In this document: piece after piece, positions 41,001 to 48,512 of the stretch
Layout: every line of letters starts with the position of its first letter
Numbering within the stretch: the first letter of the stretch is position 1
NCBI GenBank assembly: GCA_012064415.1
Contig: SSNU01000119.1
Span: 372,001 to 436,000, forward strand
DNA from: Gyrodactylus bullatarudis
Lineage: Eukaryota; Platyhelminthes; Monogenea; Gyrodactylidea; Gyrodactylidae
Reading direction: 5' to 3'
DNA: 64,000 nucleotides
Translations under genes and position numbers: made by a program
The notes under the pieces: model-generated
Told to the model about the DNA's origin: nothing
The model's input: only the letters and a program-made list of their open reading frames with translations
The model's database searches: none

Positions 41001-42002
41001 CATTTTGATTTCATTATTTTGACGGTAAATTTTCCACAAGCCTACCTTCTTATTTCGTTTTGTGGCCAGAACAAAGGAGTTGAAGCAACTTTTCATCGAC
41101 TCTGGGTCATTGTAGATGAGGTGCGGCGGCCAGATATGATTTCCAGAAGGATCTGACGCGTTATGTCCTGGGAATTGCGCAATACTAATGTAATCATCGA
41201 CACCAAGAGTGTCAACAAAATTTTTTACGGCCCTCTTGACTAGGTTTATTGACTTTCCGAGCATACTTCCACTTCTATATAAATATTGCAATTATGACAA
41301 GATCAACTCACGTATCAACTAGAATAAGGACATCTTTTGGTGATGAAGCCCCCTGAACATACCAGGGTCTCCTACGAACATCGTACATGTCTATACTTTT
41401 ATTTCGCCATCTCATTCCAGGATACATACGGTAGATTCCTAGTTTGGAGGAGAAATGTTGCCATTTATCAATGTTCCTCTCGTAAAAGTTAAACTTCCAA
41501 ATATCGAGAAGCTTGTCTGTCCATCTGATGTGATTCAAAATACTCTCAGCTACAGAATGAAAATATTTAAATTACTTCCAGGAAAAATATCTGTTGGTGT
41601 ATGGACAAAAGTCTCGTTAACAGAGACTTTTATTGGAAAATATTCTGTCATTTTCAATCCCTCATAGTCCGGATCAATGGTGATTGAGTCAATGTAATGA
41701 ACATCTTCTAATTTCAAATTTTTATTCCACTTGTAGTTTTGAATGATTTCTTCTGCCGCTTTAGCTGCTCTTTTGACAGAATCTTGCTTCAAGACAACTA
41801 CATTTTCGAGCTTTTTGGAAAAATTCTCGACAACAATTGTCAAATCAAACTCTTTCTTTTCCAATAATTGATCTTCGATTAGAGATTTGTAGATTTTCGA
41901 TGCAATAAAGGTATTTGTGTTTCTTTCAAAAATACGCTTTAGCTCTTCGCAAAGGCTGATATGGATATAGAAGACAAATGAACCATATAGAAAATTTTTC
42001 AT
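20010..42002 (-). CDS. CACNA2D: Voltage-gated calcium channel alpha2/delta subunit
   Basis: Eighteen exons (high to low): 42002-41576, 41549-41312, 41274-41046, 40983-40894, 39190-39074, 36000-35872, 33595-33518, 33458-33411, 27712-27557, 27360-27179, 24843-24794, 24593-24342, 24217-23655, 23483-23413, 20963-20894, 20811-20750, 20668-20628, 20563-20010. Lengths and phases close exactly to 1118 aa, the usual alpha2/delta size. Order: signal peptide (FLYGSFVFYIHISLC), VWA_N region, YDVRRRPWYVQGASSPKDV, von Willebrand A domain with intact MIDAS DTSGS (D221, S223, S225), Cache domain (LGLIGTDMTVEE, NTNGYIIYHP), LLDDGGFIL, FDYQATC, delta part with YRKRPDVCY, and a hydrophobic C-terminus (YVILIIVTILL) fitting GPI anchoring. 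The family is an extracellular auxiliary subunit that raises surface density of CaV channels. TGA three codons upstream fixes the start. Exons 24843-24794 and 20668-20628 rest on phase, splice sites and loose alignment only. Confidence 0.93.
21035..21090 (-). repeat. SINE-like 3' tail fragment
   Basis: On the minus strand this shares an AT-rich tail including ACCTGATAAAA and AAATAATAAA, preceded by a TTACAT motif, with the tRNA-related repeat at 36090-36215. It sits in the last large intron of the alpha2/delta gene. Confidence 0.4.
25300..25865 (-). mobile_element. Penelope-like retroelement remnant bracketed by inverted repeats
   Basis: Two inverted copies of an ~85-100 bp sequence lie at about 25300-25400 and 25768-25865. 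Both contain GCCAGTTATTTCACAAATAA and AAGGCCTTTATTTCG (in opposite orientation). Between them the minus strand encodes a GIY-YIG-like fragment (separate entry). Penelope-like elements carry a C-terminal GIY-YIG endonuclease and are often flanked by repeats that can be inverted, so the combination fits a 5'-truncated Penelope-like copy in an alpha2/delta intron. The reverse transcriptase part is absent. Confidence 0.6.
25475..25680 (-). pseudogene. GIY-YIG endonuclease fragment of a Penelope-like element
   Basis: About 66 codons on the minus strand, reading HVVYKFKC, then YEAVFTGQTTRRLEDRI, then EHL and an AIREHFKKC motif, ending at TAA 25477-25475. The spacing Y-x-F-x-C, GQT.R.L..R, EH, A.REH matches the GIY-YIG domain at the C-terminus of Penelope-like retroelements rather than host SLX1. 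In the host GIY-YIG gene in this window (SLX1, 43159-43935) the corresponding region reads HYIGYTTDPERRLRQHN. A stop codon lies just upstream, so no N-terminal part is attached. It is a remnant and presumably not expressed. Confidence 0.6.
27840..28390. repeat. Foldback element, family B copy
   Basis: Contains the family B core TTTTTTCGAACTTTGAACTC and GCCGCCAAAATCCCA, also seen at 36741-37390. The copy lies immediately left of the hAT insertion, within the 5.7 kb alpha2/delta intron. Confidence 0.5.
28503..30323 (+). mobile_element. hAT-superfamily DNA transposon with intact ends
   Basis: The element starts TAGGGTCCGCA (28503) and ends TGCGGACCCTA (30323), an 11-bp terminal inverted repeat with the TA-G-G-G start usual for hAT. 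It is flanked by the same 8-bp sequence CTCATCAC on both sides (28495-28502 and 30324-30331), exactly the target-site duplication length of hAT transposases. Total length is 1821 bp. Both subterminal regions carry several copies of a GCTATTTT motif (at least two on the left and four on the right), as expected for transposase-binding subterminal repeats. It lies in the 5.7 kb intron of the alpha2/delta gene, antisense to it. The coding region is broken by one frame change (separate entry). Confidence 0.93.
28838..30153 (+). pseudogene. hAT transposase with BED-type zinc finger, frameshifted
   Basis: The first open part (28838-29857, 339 codons) has a BED-like zinc finger at residues 30-54 (C30, C33, H48, H54). 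It continues with the RNase-H-like hAT core: LLLSDAASYMM, HVTCFAHLLHN and VTRWGTWLEAV. The second part (to 30153) is in another frame and ends with the hAT dimerisation signature NPTSTQVERSFSQMK. Continuity of the coding sense across 29830-29905 in the second frame shows a single frame change near 29830. The element is therefore probably unable to make full-length transposase at present, unless an intron or recoding corrects it. Its closest relatives are the BED-finger/DUF659-type hAT proteins. Everything else about the element looks young. Confidence 0.88.
30706..31140. repeat. Foldback element, family B copy
   Basis: Shares ATTCATGATTTTTACAAAAA with the family B left arm and AACTTTGAGTTGAAAATTTT with the family core. 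It lies to the right of the hAT element in the same intron. Confidence 0.5.
31619..31712. repeat. Dispersed repeat family F, copy 1
   Basis: Contains TTTTTAGTACATAATAATAT and GCCCCGTTTTTCACCGATAC. It is repeated at 33895-33975 with an internal deletion of about ten bases. Confidence 0.65.
32375..32475. repeat. Dispersed repeat family D, copy 2
   Basis: Second copy of 17120-17250, sharing GAACATTTGCCCC, AGTAATTTTTCTGAATGACA and AAAAAGACCAACAC. Confidence 0.6.
33089..33103. repeat. (AC)n microsatellite
   Basis: A short run of AC dinucleotides in the alpha2/delta intron between exons 33458-33411 and 27712-27557. Confidence 0.8.
33895..33975. repeat. Dispersed repeat family F, copy 2
   Basis: Matches 31619-31712 at both ends, with a short deletion between TCAAATCAAAAA and ATGCCCCG. 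It is followed at 34000-34080 by a family E copy. Confidence 0.65.
34000..34080. repeat. Dispersed repeat family E, copy 2
   Basis: Contains GAAGGAGAAATTCTTCATC and CTTATAATCTTCAA, paralleling 19770-19860. Confidence 0.5.
36090..36215 (-). repeat. tRNA-derived SINE candidate
   Basis: On the minus strand the sequence begins with an A-box-like GGACGAGTGGAATGAGC, resembling the D-arm of Leu/Ser tRNAs. About 20 bases later comes a B-box-like AGATTCAAATCCC. An AT-rich 3' tail follows that is shared with 21035-21090. Head and tail fit a tRNA-related SINE. The A-to-B distance is shorter than in a real tRNA and no cloverleaf closes, so this is not a functional tRNA gene. Confidence 0.45.
36276..36434. 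repeat. Small inverted-repeat element
   Basis: CACCTATACTTAGAAAGATT on the left pairs with AAGTATAGGTGCTGC in reverse on the right, with the following AACTAGAAAT blocks also inverted. The interior contains ACAGGAACGTCTTACTTGG, which resembles 9949-9967, so the interior is also repeated. Confidence 0.55.
36741..37390. repeat. Foldback element, family B, most complete copy
   Basis: Two long arms are inverted. The left contains ATCACGAGGCCCTCTTTCAC and AACTTTGAGTTGAAAATTTT. The right contains GTGAAAGAGGGCCTCGTGAT and AACTCAAAGTTCAAAAAAAT-like sequence. The 650 bp region is self-complementary over about 200 bases per arm and encodes nothing. It lies in the 3.1 kb alpha2/delta intron. Confidence 0.7.
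37990..38150. repeat. Short palindromic element
   Basis: Left arm GAATGAAGTTAGGAAACAAT plus a TGATTTTCACAAAAATCT block pairs with the inverted right arm ending ACCAACTTCATAAT. Probably a deletion derivative of the foldback families. Confidence 0.5.
39943..39967. repeat. Perfect 11-bp hairpin with 3-nt loop
   Basis: ATGCATCCTGT (39943-39953), loop CAC, then the exact reverse complement (39957-39967). It lies in the intron between alpha2/delta exons 40983-40894 and 39190-39074. Confidence 0.7.
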
Positions 42003-43146
42003 GTTATTTCAATTACACACATGTAAATGTTTAAACAAAAGTATTCCTCTGATATCGAATAATCACATAGATTGTTTAAAATTTAGCGAAATTATGAAAA
42101 GATTGTCAAAAGAATACACCAATTTGAGGAAATTTTCAGTTATTCGATCCTTAGTTTATGAAAAAAATGGAGAACCTCTGGACGTACTACAAATTAAGGA
42201 GACTAAATTCAGAAAACTGACTCCTAATGAAGTTTTGATCAAGCAATTAGCATCGCCTATTCACAATTCAGCTATTAATATGATCCAGGGAGTGTATGGT
42301 ATAAAGACAACCCTACCTTCTGTTGCTGGCAATGAAAGTGTAGGAGAGGTTGTTGAACTCGGACCCGATGTTAGTAATTTAAAAGTTGGTGATCGTGTTT
42401 CCACGATTCTTCAAGAAATCGGAACTTGGAGCTCTCACGTCACTTGTCCTGAATTGCATCTTGCCAAGATACCCAAAGAGTTGGACCCATTCTCCGGTTC
42501 TGTAGCCTTTACAAACCCAGCTTCAGCTTTACTGATGCTTGAAAATTTTGTCAAGCTCAACCAGGATGACTTAGTTGTTCAAAATGCTTCAACTAGTGCT
42601 GTCGGCATCTACATCATACAAATATGTAAAATAATCGGTCTCAGATCCATTAACGTCTTTAGAGATCGAGACAGTCTTGAGGCAAATGAGGAAACGAAAA
42701 AGTTTCTATTTGACTCAGGAGCTTTTCAAGTGTACACTCAAACAGAATTTGATTTATTACTGAAAGAGAGAAAACTCCCTATGGCCAAGTTGGGATTGAA
42801 CTGTGTTGGGGGGAAGCCGTCGGTGTCCATTCTTAAGTCTCTGGAGAAGAATGGGTGCATGGTTAGTTATGGGGCAATGTCGAAGCAGCCGACTCCTTTA
42901 CCTGTCAGTCCTCTTATATTTAAAAACATTCAAGTACGAGGTTTCTGGTGTCAACTTTACCTCATGAAATATGGCTACGATTCTAAGGAGGTACAAGATT
43001 TGAGATCCAAATTGATCAATTGGTTTCTTGAGGGGAAACTCAAGCCGAGTCCTTACACAACTTATTCTCTAGATCAATACAGGGAGGCATTCACGGAGGA
43101 ACCAAAGCAAAACAGTATTGGACTCAAGAAAATATTCAAATTATAA
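42001..43146 (+). CDS. MECR: Mitochondrial enoyl-[acyl-carrier-protein] (trans-2-enoyl-CoA) reductase
   Basis: Intronless, 381 codons. MECR is an NADPH-dependent reductase of the medium-chain dehydrogenase/reductase superfamily and carries out the last step of mitochondrial fatty-acid synthesis. Diagnostic stretches: INMIQGVYG with the catalytic-region Tyr at residue 99, GNESVGEVVELGPDVSNLKVGDRV, the Rossmann segment NASTSAVGIYIIQICK, and the family signatures LNCVGGKPS and RGFWCQLY. The first ATG (42001) follows an in-frame TAG at 41968. Met32 (42094) opens a basic sequence, MKRLSKEYTNLRKF, that looks like a better mitochondrial presequence and would separate this gene from the divergent alpha2/delta start by 91 bp. 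I keep 42001 but think 42094 is the likelier start. The stop is only 12 bp from the stop of the convergent SLX1 gene. Confidence 0.95.
   Translation: MLFQLHTCKCLNKSIPLISNNHIDCLKFSEIMKRLSKEYTNLRKFSVIRSLVYEKNGEPLDVLQIKETKFRKLTPNEVLIKQLASPIHNSAINMIQGVYGIKTTLPSVAGNESVGEVVELGPDVSNLKVGDRVSTILQEIGTWSSHVTCPELHLAKIPKELDPFSGSVAFTNPASALLMLENFVKLNQDDLVVQNASTSAVGIYIIQICKIIGLRSINVFRDRDSLEANEETKKFLFDSGAFQVYTQTEFDLLLKERKLPMAKLGLNCVGGKPSVSILKSLEKNGCMVSYGAMSKQPTPLPVSPLIFKNIQVRGFWCQLYLMKYGYDSKEVQDLRSKLINWFLEGKLKPSPYTTYSLDQYREAFTEEPKQNSIGLKKIFKL
42003..42093. promoter_or_regulatory. Divergent start region shared by alpha2/delta and MECR
   Basis: The alpha2/delta ATG (42002-42000, minus) and the first MECR ATG (42001-42003, plus) overlap inside one palindromic CATG. 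Transcription of both genes must therefore start in sequence that is coding or 5'UTR for the other, or MECR uses Met32. No TATA box is evident. Confidence 0.45.
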
Positions 43147-43158
43147 TTATTATATTTT

Positions 43159-43935
43159 TCATGAATAGAAATCTTTAAAATCATCTTCACTATTGCCTTT
43201 CATTAGTCGGTTGTAAATCATTTGAGACCAGTAAAAGTCTTCATGACAAGATGGACATTCAAACTTGACCGGTACAAGTAGACACGATGGAATACTTTCT
43301 TTTGTACACTCAATGTGCCAGCTACAAGATTTACATTTAGGACATTCGTACAAACTCTAGATAAAATTTAATAACAAAATTTACTTCACTTTTATTCTGG
43401 CAATAATAACAAGTCTGAACTGTGATCGGATGACGTTTGGGAATAAAAAATCCTTGTTCTGTCAGACGAATGTTGGGTGACAACTCTAGGCAGGATTCAC
43501 ATTGACTATCCCTGTCAATCCAGTGGACCTCAAGCCATAAATTTTTCCATGGTTGAACGTTGAGTAGATTGAACATAATTGTTAGTTGATATTTTAACTT
43601 GAATTCTTGAGACTGTTTTACAGATGGTTTTGCACCAAGAGATAAATGTTTCAAGTGACGCGAAGTAGAAGGATTCTGCCAGGCCCATTCAAACTATTTT
43701 CTATCAATTAACCAGGATTTACTTTCAATCCTAAAATGTCACAGGGGAAGCCGTGAACGAAACAAATCATTTTCCAAGTTCCTCTGTTTGAAGTTTTCTT
43801 TGCACCTCCCTTGTCACATCCATGATTGTGCTGTCTTAATCTTCTTTCTGGATCAGTAGTATATCCAATATAGTGTATTTCTCTAACTTTAGGATCCATA
43901 TTCTGAATAAGATACACATTGTGACCAAGAGACAT
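43159..43935 (-). CDS. SLX1: Structure-specific endonuclease subunit SLX1
   Basis: Three exons: 43935-43723, 43693-43385, 43356-43159, separated by introns of only 29 and 28 nt; 239 aa. SLX1 is the catalytic subunit of the SLX1-SLX4 nuclease that cuts Holliday junctions and flap structures. The GIY-YIG nuclease domain occupies the first 75 residues: VYLIQNM, HYIGYTTDPERRLRQHN (with the conserved Arg) and the GGAKKTSNRGTW block. The second exon opens with FEWAWQ, carrying the catalytic Glu. The C-terminus has the Cys/His-rich RING-like zinc domain (CYYCQ, CPKCKSCSWHIEC, ECPSCHEDFYW). It is convergent with MECR and head-to-head with Caprin, 240 bp apart. Confidence 0.95.
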
Positions 43936-44175
43936 TGCAGATGTATCTTTTAATAATCAAAATGAGTGATTTTATTAAGTAAAATTTGTTCGATAATTTA
44001 TAATAAACTACTCTGAGTAATTCAGTTTGAATTTGACTTTTAAGTAAGATTCTTAACTAAAACGAAACGTAGTACAGGCGCTGTAAAAACTGTTTAGCTG
44101 AATAAAATTAGCGCACAAATTTTGCTTCACATCTCACTTATCATTTCATTTCCTGATCAACATAAAACCTCACAA
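43936..44175. promoter_or_regulatory. Divergent promoter region between SLX1 and Caprin
   Basis: 240 bp between the two start codons, transcribed outward on both sides. AT-rich, with no obvious TATA box placed for either gene. It must contain both 5'UTRs and the promoters. Confidence 0.5.
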
Positions 44176-45532
44176 ATGCTCTCTGATCCGCAAGCCTTGA
44201 TTGTTGAATACCATCAATCCCTCGAGAAAAAACAAAGGAATCTTACTAAAAGAAAAGTAATAAACATTCATTTTATTAGTACTAAATTAGGCTAAACTTG
44301 ATCAGTACAAGGCCAATCTTGCCAAAGGTCTCACTCTTAATGATGACCAAAAAAGAGCTGTAGCCAAGTATGATGACGTTGTCACAAGCATTGCTCTATT
44401 TTCTGAAATCATTGAGACCACTCAGGACTTTACCAAGAAACTAGAGAAATCTCTTAAGCAGGTTGAATCGCAAATCTTTGATAGGCAACAATCTAGTCTC
44501 ATCAATGGAATTACCGACTACATTCTACTTCAATCATTCCTCAAGAAAATTAATCAACCTCTAGTCAAGGAAGCAATTATTATTGAATCCTCAGAGGAGA
44601 AGTACCAAGTCTTGTCTTTCATGAAAAATATTTTTATCAATTCTCCTGACCGAGTGGAGTACGAGAATCGCCACAAATCATTTGCTAAGCAAGCCAATCT
44701 AGGCACACTAAGAAGGCATATTTATTCTTTTCTCAGTGAATCAAATGAAAAAATCACCTTCCCGAAGAACACAAAACTTGGTCCAATGAGTTACAAGGAG
44801 GCTATCGAATTTTGCTACTCCATAATGAACGATGAAAGGGTTATCGCTGCTCTTGAAGGAAAAGCCTTTCAATCTCCAATCCAAGTGCCTGAGTCCATTG
44901 CTGAGAGTATAACTTGTGAGAGTACTACACCAGAAGTTGAGAACAACAAGGAAAATAACATGCTCAACCCTGTTGCCTCGGTAACAGGAAATGCCTCGTT
45001 CAATTTTCTCCACGACTCTAAGCTCAAAAAGGAAGAAAAAGAAGTTCCAGTATACAAGTCTGAATTTCTTCCTGTTAGTACATTCCTTGATAAAACTAAT
45101 GAAAATGATGATAGTCTTTTGCAAAAACCGATCCGTAAAAGCCTTGTTGGAGATCACGCCAATATTATGAAAAATGGTAAGAGTGAGGAAATGTCTCAGT
45201 TTAAACTGCCAAATTCAAATCACGATTCCAGTCGTAGCCATTCGCTAAAAATGGATTCTTACAATGACCAACATCAACACCGAACAAATTTTAACAATAT
45301 GGACAATGGGCATGGCTACAAACAGTCACGTTATCCTATGAATTCTCACAATATGAACAGAGGTAATAACAGTAATAATGGCGGGGGAAGGAATTATCGT
45401 CGGAACGACTTTGGGGAAAACTATGTTAATGGGGGTGGTAATCATCACCATCAGAATAACCATCACCAGAATCATTCAAACTTCCACATGCGGCCACAAC
45501 ACTTGAAACAAACCAGAGTAGAAACTTCCTAA
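44176..45532 (+). CDS. CAPRIN: Caprin family RNA-granule protein
   Basis: Exon 1 is 44176-44256 and exon 2 is 44291-45532, joined across a 34-nt intron (44257-44290) with branch-like TACTAAAT; 440 aa. The nearer AG at 44277-44279 would give an immediate stop, so the second AG is used. The N-terminal half aligns with the Caprin homology region: LEKKQRNLTKRKAKLDQYKA, then LNDDQKRAVAKYDDV, and SFMKNIFIN further on. The C-terminal half is low-complexity: Asn/His/Gly-rich with a few RG and RR pairs (GGGRNYRRNDFG, GGGNHHHQNN), as usual in Caprin proteins, which bind mRNA and G3BP in stress granules. No separate C1q-like domain follows. An AATAAA lies at 45615-45620. Confidence 0.88.
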
Positions 45533-45558
45533 GCCTTGAATGCAATCCAACCTGAAAG

Positions 45559-45564
45559 TTTATT
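45559..45564 (-). terminator. Poly(A) signal AATAAA of PSTK
   Basis: AATAAA on the minus strand, 73 nt beyond the PSTK stop, inside the 3'UTR of Caprin. The Caprin signal (45615-45620) is within 22 nt of the PSTK stop, so the two transcripts should overlap tail-to-tail by roughly 90 nt. Confidence 0.6.
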
Positions 45565-45614
45565 TTGTATTATTAATCGCATTTTTTCTCAAAAAACATA
45601 CAATTTAAAAAACT

Positions 45615-45620
45615 AATAAA
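45615..45620 (+). terminator. Poly(A) signal AATAAA of Caprin
   Basis: AATAAA 83 nt after the Caprin stop codon, immediately before the end of the convergent PSTK reading frame. Confidence 0.65.
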
Positions 45621-45636
45621 GATTCAACTTGATAAA

Positions 45637-46502
45637 CTATTCTGATTTATTGTCTGATCGTAATAGAAATGTATCGAGCAATGTCTCGAATTTCATACAC
45701 ACAAGATTTTTCAATTCATACAAATCACACTCTGAATTTACATCCAATGAAGAGCTTATGATTTTCTTGGAATCAACAACTTTTTTTATCAATTCCTGAG
45801 ACAAGAGAGACTTTTTGTCTGAAATAAAGTCATTGATTAGTCTTCTTAGAATCTGATCACAGTAGTTCTTTGGGGAGAAAATTTCAACCCTGTTGTCTTG
45901 AATCTTTTCCTCTTTTGGACTTAGTGGGTCTCTGGAAACCTGCTCTATGTAATTAAGAAGGGCATCAAATTCTCTAGAGATCCTAATTAATTATCATTAT
46001 CTTACAGGGTTTCTGGTGATTCAATTTGAAAAATCCAGGATTCCCACTCTCTTTTACTAGTAGAGGGTTCTTCAAACTGAATACATATTCTTTCAATTGT
46101 TGAAGGAGGGATATATGGATATCTAGTTGCATTATTTTTCAGACATTGATCAAGATTAATAGTGAAATGAATTATTCCAAAAGAAGATTTCATCTCTCGC
46201 GCAAGTGAATATACTTCATAGCGCATGCTAGAGTAGTGAAATGTGTCATCGAGGATGATCAAATGATGATTTGCTTCTTTGGACAAGTTCAAAATGTAAT
46301 CTCGAACTTGACTCAAGACATGTTTACGAGAAGTTTTATAAGAATTTATTGAGTGGTCATCAATCCAACTAATAGAAGTGTCATATTCGAAAACTTTGCA
46401 TTTCTTATTTTTGTATTCATTCAAGATTCGACGACATAATGAAGATTTACCGCATCCTGGTAAGCCTGTTGTAATTAAAATTGTTAATGAGTTAAACAAC
46501 AT
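45637..46502 (-). CDS. PSTK: L-seryl-tRNA(Sec) kinase
   Basis: Exon 1 46502-46006, exon 2 45982-45637, joined across a 23-nt GT-AG intron (46005-45983); 280 aa. PSTK phosphorylates Ser-tRNA(Sec), the step before selenocysteine formation. The P-loop GLPGCGKS is at residues 13-20. Also visible are FEYDTSISW (the D following strand 2), LIILDDTFHYSSMRYEVY, which is the most diagnostic PSTK stretch, and INLDQCLKNNATR and IPPSTIERICIQFEEP. The second exon is a helical C-terminal tail ending at TAG 45639-45637. Without splicing the frame would stop right after SPETL, losing the C-terminal tRNA-binding part. The protein is somewhat shorter than vertebrate PSTK. It is head-to-head with RPS18, with 90 bp between start codons. 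Its presence implies that this animal makes selenoproteins. Confidence 0.92.
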
Positions 46503-46592
46503 TAATGAAATATTTTTGTAAAAATATTTTGTTTATTCAACTAATAATTTACAAACTGATCACGGTTCTGATTTAATAGAGGTTGATTAACA
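46503..46592. promoter_or_regulatory. Compact bidirectional promoter between PSTK and RPS18
   Basis: Only 90 bp separate the two start codons, so the transcription starts and core promoters of a highly expressed ribosomal-protein gene and a low-expressed kinase must share this interval. It is AT-rich, with no recognised element. Confidence 0.55.
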
Positions 46593-47079
46593 ATGGTGAG
46601 TCTTCTATGTCTAATCTGTTTAGAGTCTTATGCTACCAGAGAAATTCCAACACATTCTTCGTGTTTTGAATACAAATATCGAAGGAGACAGAAAAATTGG
46701 TAACGCCATGTGTGCCATCAAAGGTATCGGTAGAAGATATGCTAATATTGTATGTAAAAAAGCCGATATCGACCTTAAAAAGTTTGCAGGTGAATTGTCC
46801 AACGACGAAGTTGAAAAATTGATCACTGTCATGAGTAATCCAATTCAATACAAGATCCCTGATTACTTGCTTAATCGCCAGCGTGATTTTGTCGATGGCA
46901 AAACTACACAGATTATGTCAGGTCAGGTCGAAACAAAGCTTAGAGAAGATTTGGAAAGACTCAAGAAGATTCGTTCCCATCGTGGTATCAGACACTATCT
47001 TGGACTCAAGGTTCGTGGTCAACATACCAAGACTACTGGCAGAAGAGGTCTCACTGTTGGATTTAGCAAAAAGAAATAA
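46593..47079 (+). CDS. RPS18: 40S ribosomal protein S18
   Basis: Exon 1 is just the ATG (46593-46595). A 28-nt intron (46596-46623, GT-AG, branch-like CTAAT) follows, and exon 2 runs 46624-47079; 152 aa, the same length as human RPS18. The start reads [20 protein letters not shown], with MSL reconstituted across the splice. Conserved stretches include [34 protein letters not shown] and [12 protein letters not shown]. The protein is the S13/uS13 family component of the small-subunit head. Several normally fixed positions differ ([10 protein letters not shown] end, QIMSGQVET), pointing to a fast-evolving lineage. An intron immediately after the start codon is a common place in this gene. AATAAA overlaps the stop codon. 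Confidence 0.97.
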
Positions 47080-47087
47080 TAAATAAA
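47078..47087 (+). terminator. Poly(A) signals overlapping the RPS18 stop codon
   Basis: Two overlapping AATAAA hexamers begin at 47078 and 47082, the first sharing two bases with the TAA stop. The 3'UTR of this mRNA is therefore probably only about 20-40 nt. Confidence 0.6.
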
Positions 47088-47226
47088 TTATTTCGTTCAA
47101 GATGTAAAACAGTCATTCACTTATTTAAGACATTCAATCTAGTTAATCTCCTGAATTGAGAAAAAGTTAAGTCGGATTGCGAGATATTTCGTAAAAGATA
47201 TATTGATTGAAATTCATATTTTGCAA

Positions 47227-48443
47227 TTAATTAGCAACAACTCTTTCCTTTGACATCATTATTAGTGAAGACTTGACCTTGGTCAGTGAACATTTCCAAT
47301 CGCCAAGATTGTCCTGTAATTTCATCCATTCCCTCATACCGAATGACCTAGGTAAAGCACTCAGAATGGCGACCTTGTTGAGTACTTGGTTGATTTTACA
47401 GTTGACTACGTTTTGGTGAATAACATCAACTACGAATAATTCCACCTCGTCTAGGTCCAAGTCTAGTGTCTTTGAAATTTCTTCGAATGTGAGATCAGTA
47501 CGTTGGTTAGCCATTTCCATGAAACAAAGAGTTCTAAGCTTCTTGAGACAGGACTCTTCTGAAATCTTGTTGTCTGACAAAAACTTTTTATTTTTCTCAG
47601 CAAAAGACCTGAAATCATTCAAATCGCCAGAAATCAAAAGTTGCAAGAGATCAAATATTGGCTCTCCTTCTAGGTATTGAACTGGCTTGAGACCTAGCAA
47701 ATGATCCATCGATAGAATTCTAGGCTCCTGAATTATCGCTACAATGCAATCAAATGCATCTTTACGTCCTTTGGATGCATTGTTCTCGGTATATGTTTCA
47801 AGGAGATGGGTCATACACTCGATTGCTTTCTTGTTTTCACCAAACTGATTATTTAATTCAGCCAATTTACGCCAGATTTGCTCTTTCTCCTGGTTGTGTT
47901 CAGGGAATTCCATTAACCATTTATTAATTCTCTTTGGATCATTTACAAGGATGATTCTTCTAGTTTTGATGGCCCCAATGAGGATAGTATCGTAAACTTT
48001 GAGCCTCGTTGGCTCAGTTGACAAGAGATTCTTGTAAAGTATGTCAAGACTAAAAAATTAACAAAAATTCAATTTACGCAAAAATAATGGAATACATTTG
48101 GTTTTGAGGGATATCCAGATTATTTTTCACGAGATTACAAATATTATCAGTTGCCTGGGAAATACTCTCAAGATCTAAGGAATGTAAAACAAGCAAGATA
48201 AGCGTAGTGAAGAAATTGGTTAATTCCTCCTGATCCTCAAATTTATAACTCAAGACATGTTTGAGGTGAGCAGTACAATCAACTAAAGCCTTTTGTTGAT
48301 TTTCAACTGTCACATTGGTGATGAGTCCCTTGGCACCAACTTCTGTGAGAAATTTGGCAAGCTCTTGGGTCTAGACAATAAATATTGAACTAATTTACCT
48401 GAGTAATTGGGTCTTGCTCAAAGAATGTTGGTGGAATAGACAT
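47227..48443 (-). CDS. EIF3M: Eukaryotic translation initiation factor 3 subunit M
   Basis: Exons 48443-48399, 48370-48078 and 48049-47227 are separated by two introns of exactly 28 nt (48398-48371 and 48077-48050); 386 aa, near the human 374. eIF3m is a PCI-domain subunit of the eIF3 octamer core. Diagnostic stretches are LLETYTENNASKGRKDAFDC, DHLLGLKPVQYLEGEPIFDL and the C-terminal PCI/winged-helix part with LTFEEI, EVELFVVDVI and VVNCKINQVL. I first considered the related PCI subunit PSMD13. The YTENNAS and LKPVQYLEGE blocks settle it as eIF3m. It is convergent with RPS18 and divergent from the CDPF1-like gene, 69 bp away. Confidence 0.95.
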
Positions 48444-48512
48444 GATAAAGTCCGTTAAATTAGGGATTGTGTAAAACAAATGTTGTTATCAAAACTGTGT
48501 TCTTTTAATCAA
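48444..48512. promoter_or_regulatory. 69-bp bidirectional promoter between EIF3M and the CDPF1-like gene
   Basis: The distance between the two divergent start codons is 69 bp, leaving room only for overlapping core promoters and very short 5'UTRs. No TATA box is apparent. Confidence 0.5.

Noticed and set aside
44741..45157. 138-codon minus-strand open frame opposite Caprin
   Set aside because: It is the antisense of Caprin exon 2, with a low-complexity Phe/Leu-rich translation and no independent support.
46633..47100. Several antisense and shifted frames over RPS18
   Set aside because: The sense frame encodes a conserved ribosomal protein. The others are shadows.
47227..48443. Considered the proteasome lid subunit PSMD13 for this PCI protein
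   Set aside because: The YTENNAS and LKPVQYLEGEPI blocks and the three-exon length match eIF3m better than Rpn9/PSMD13.
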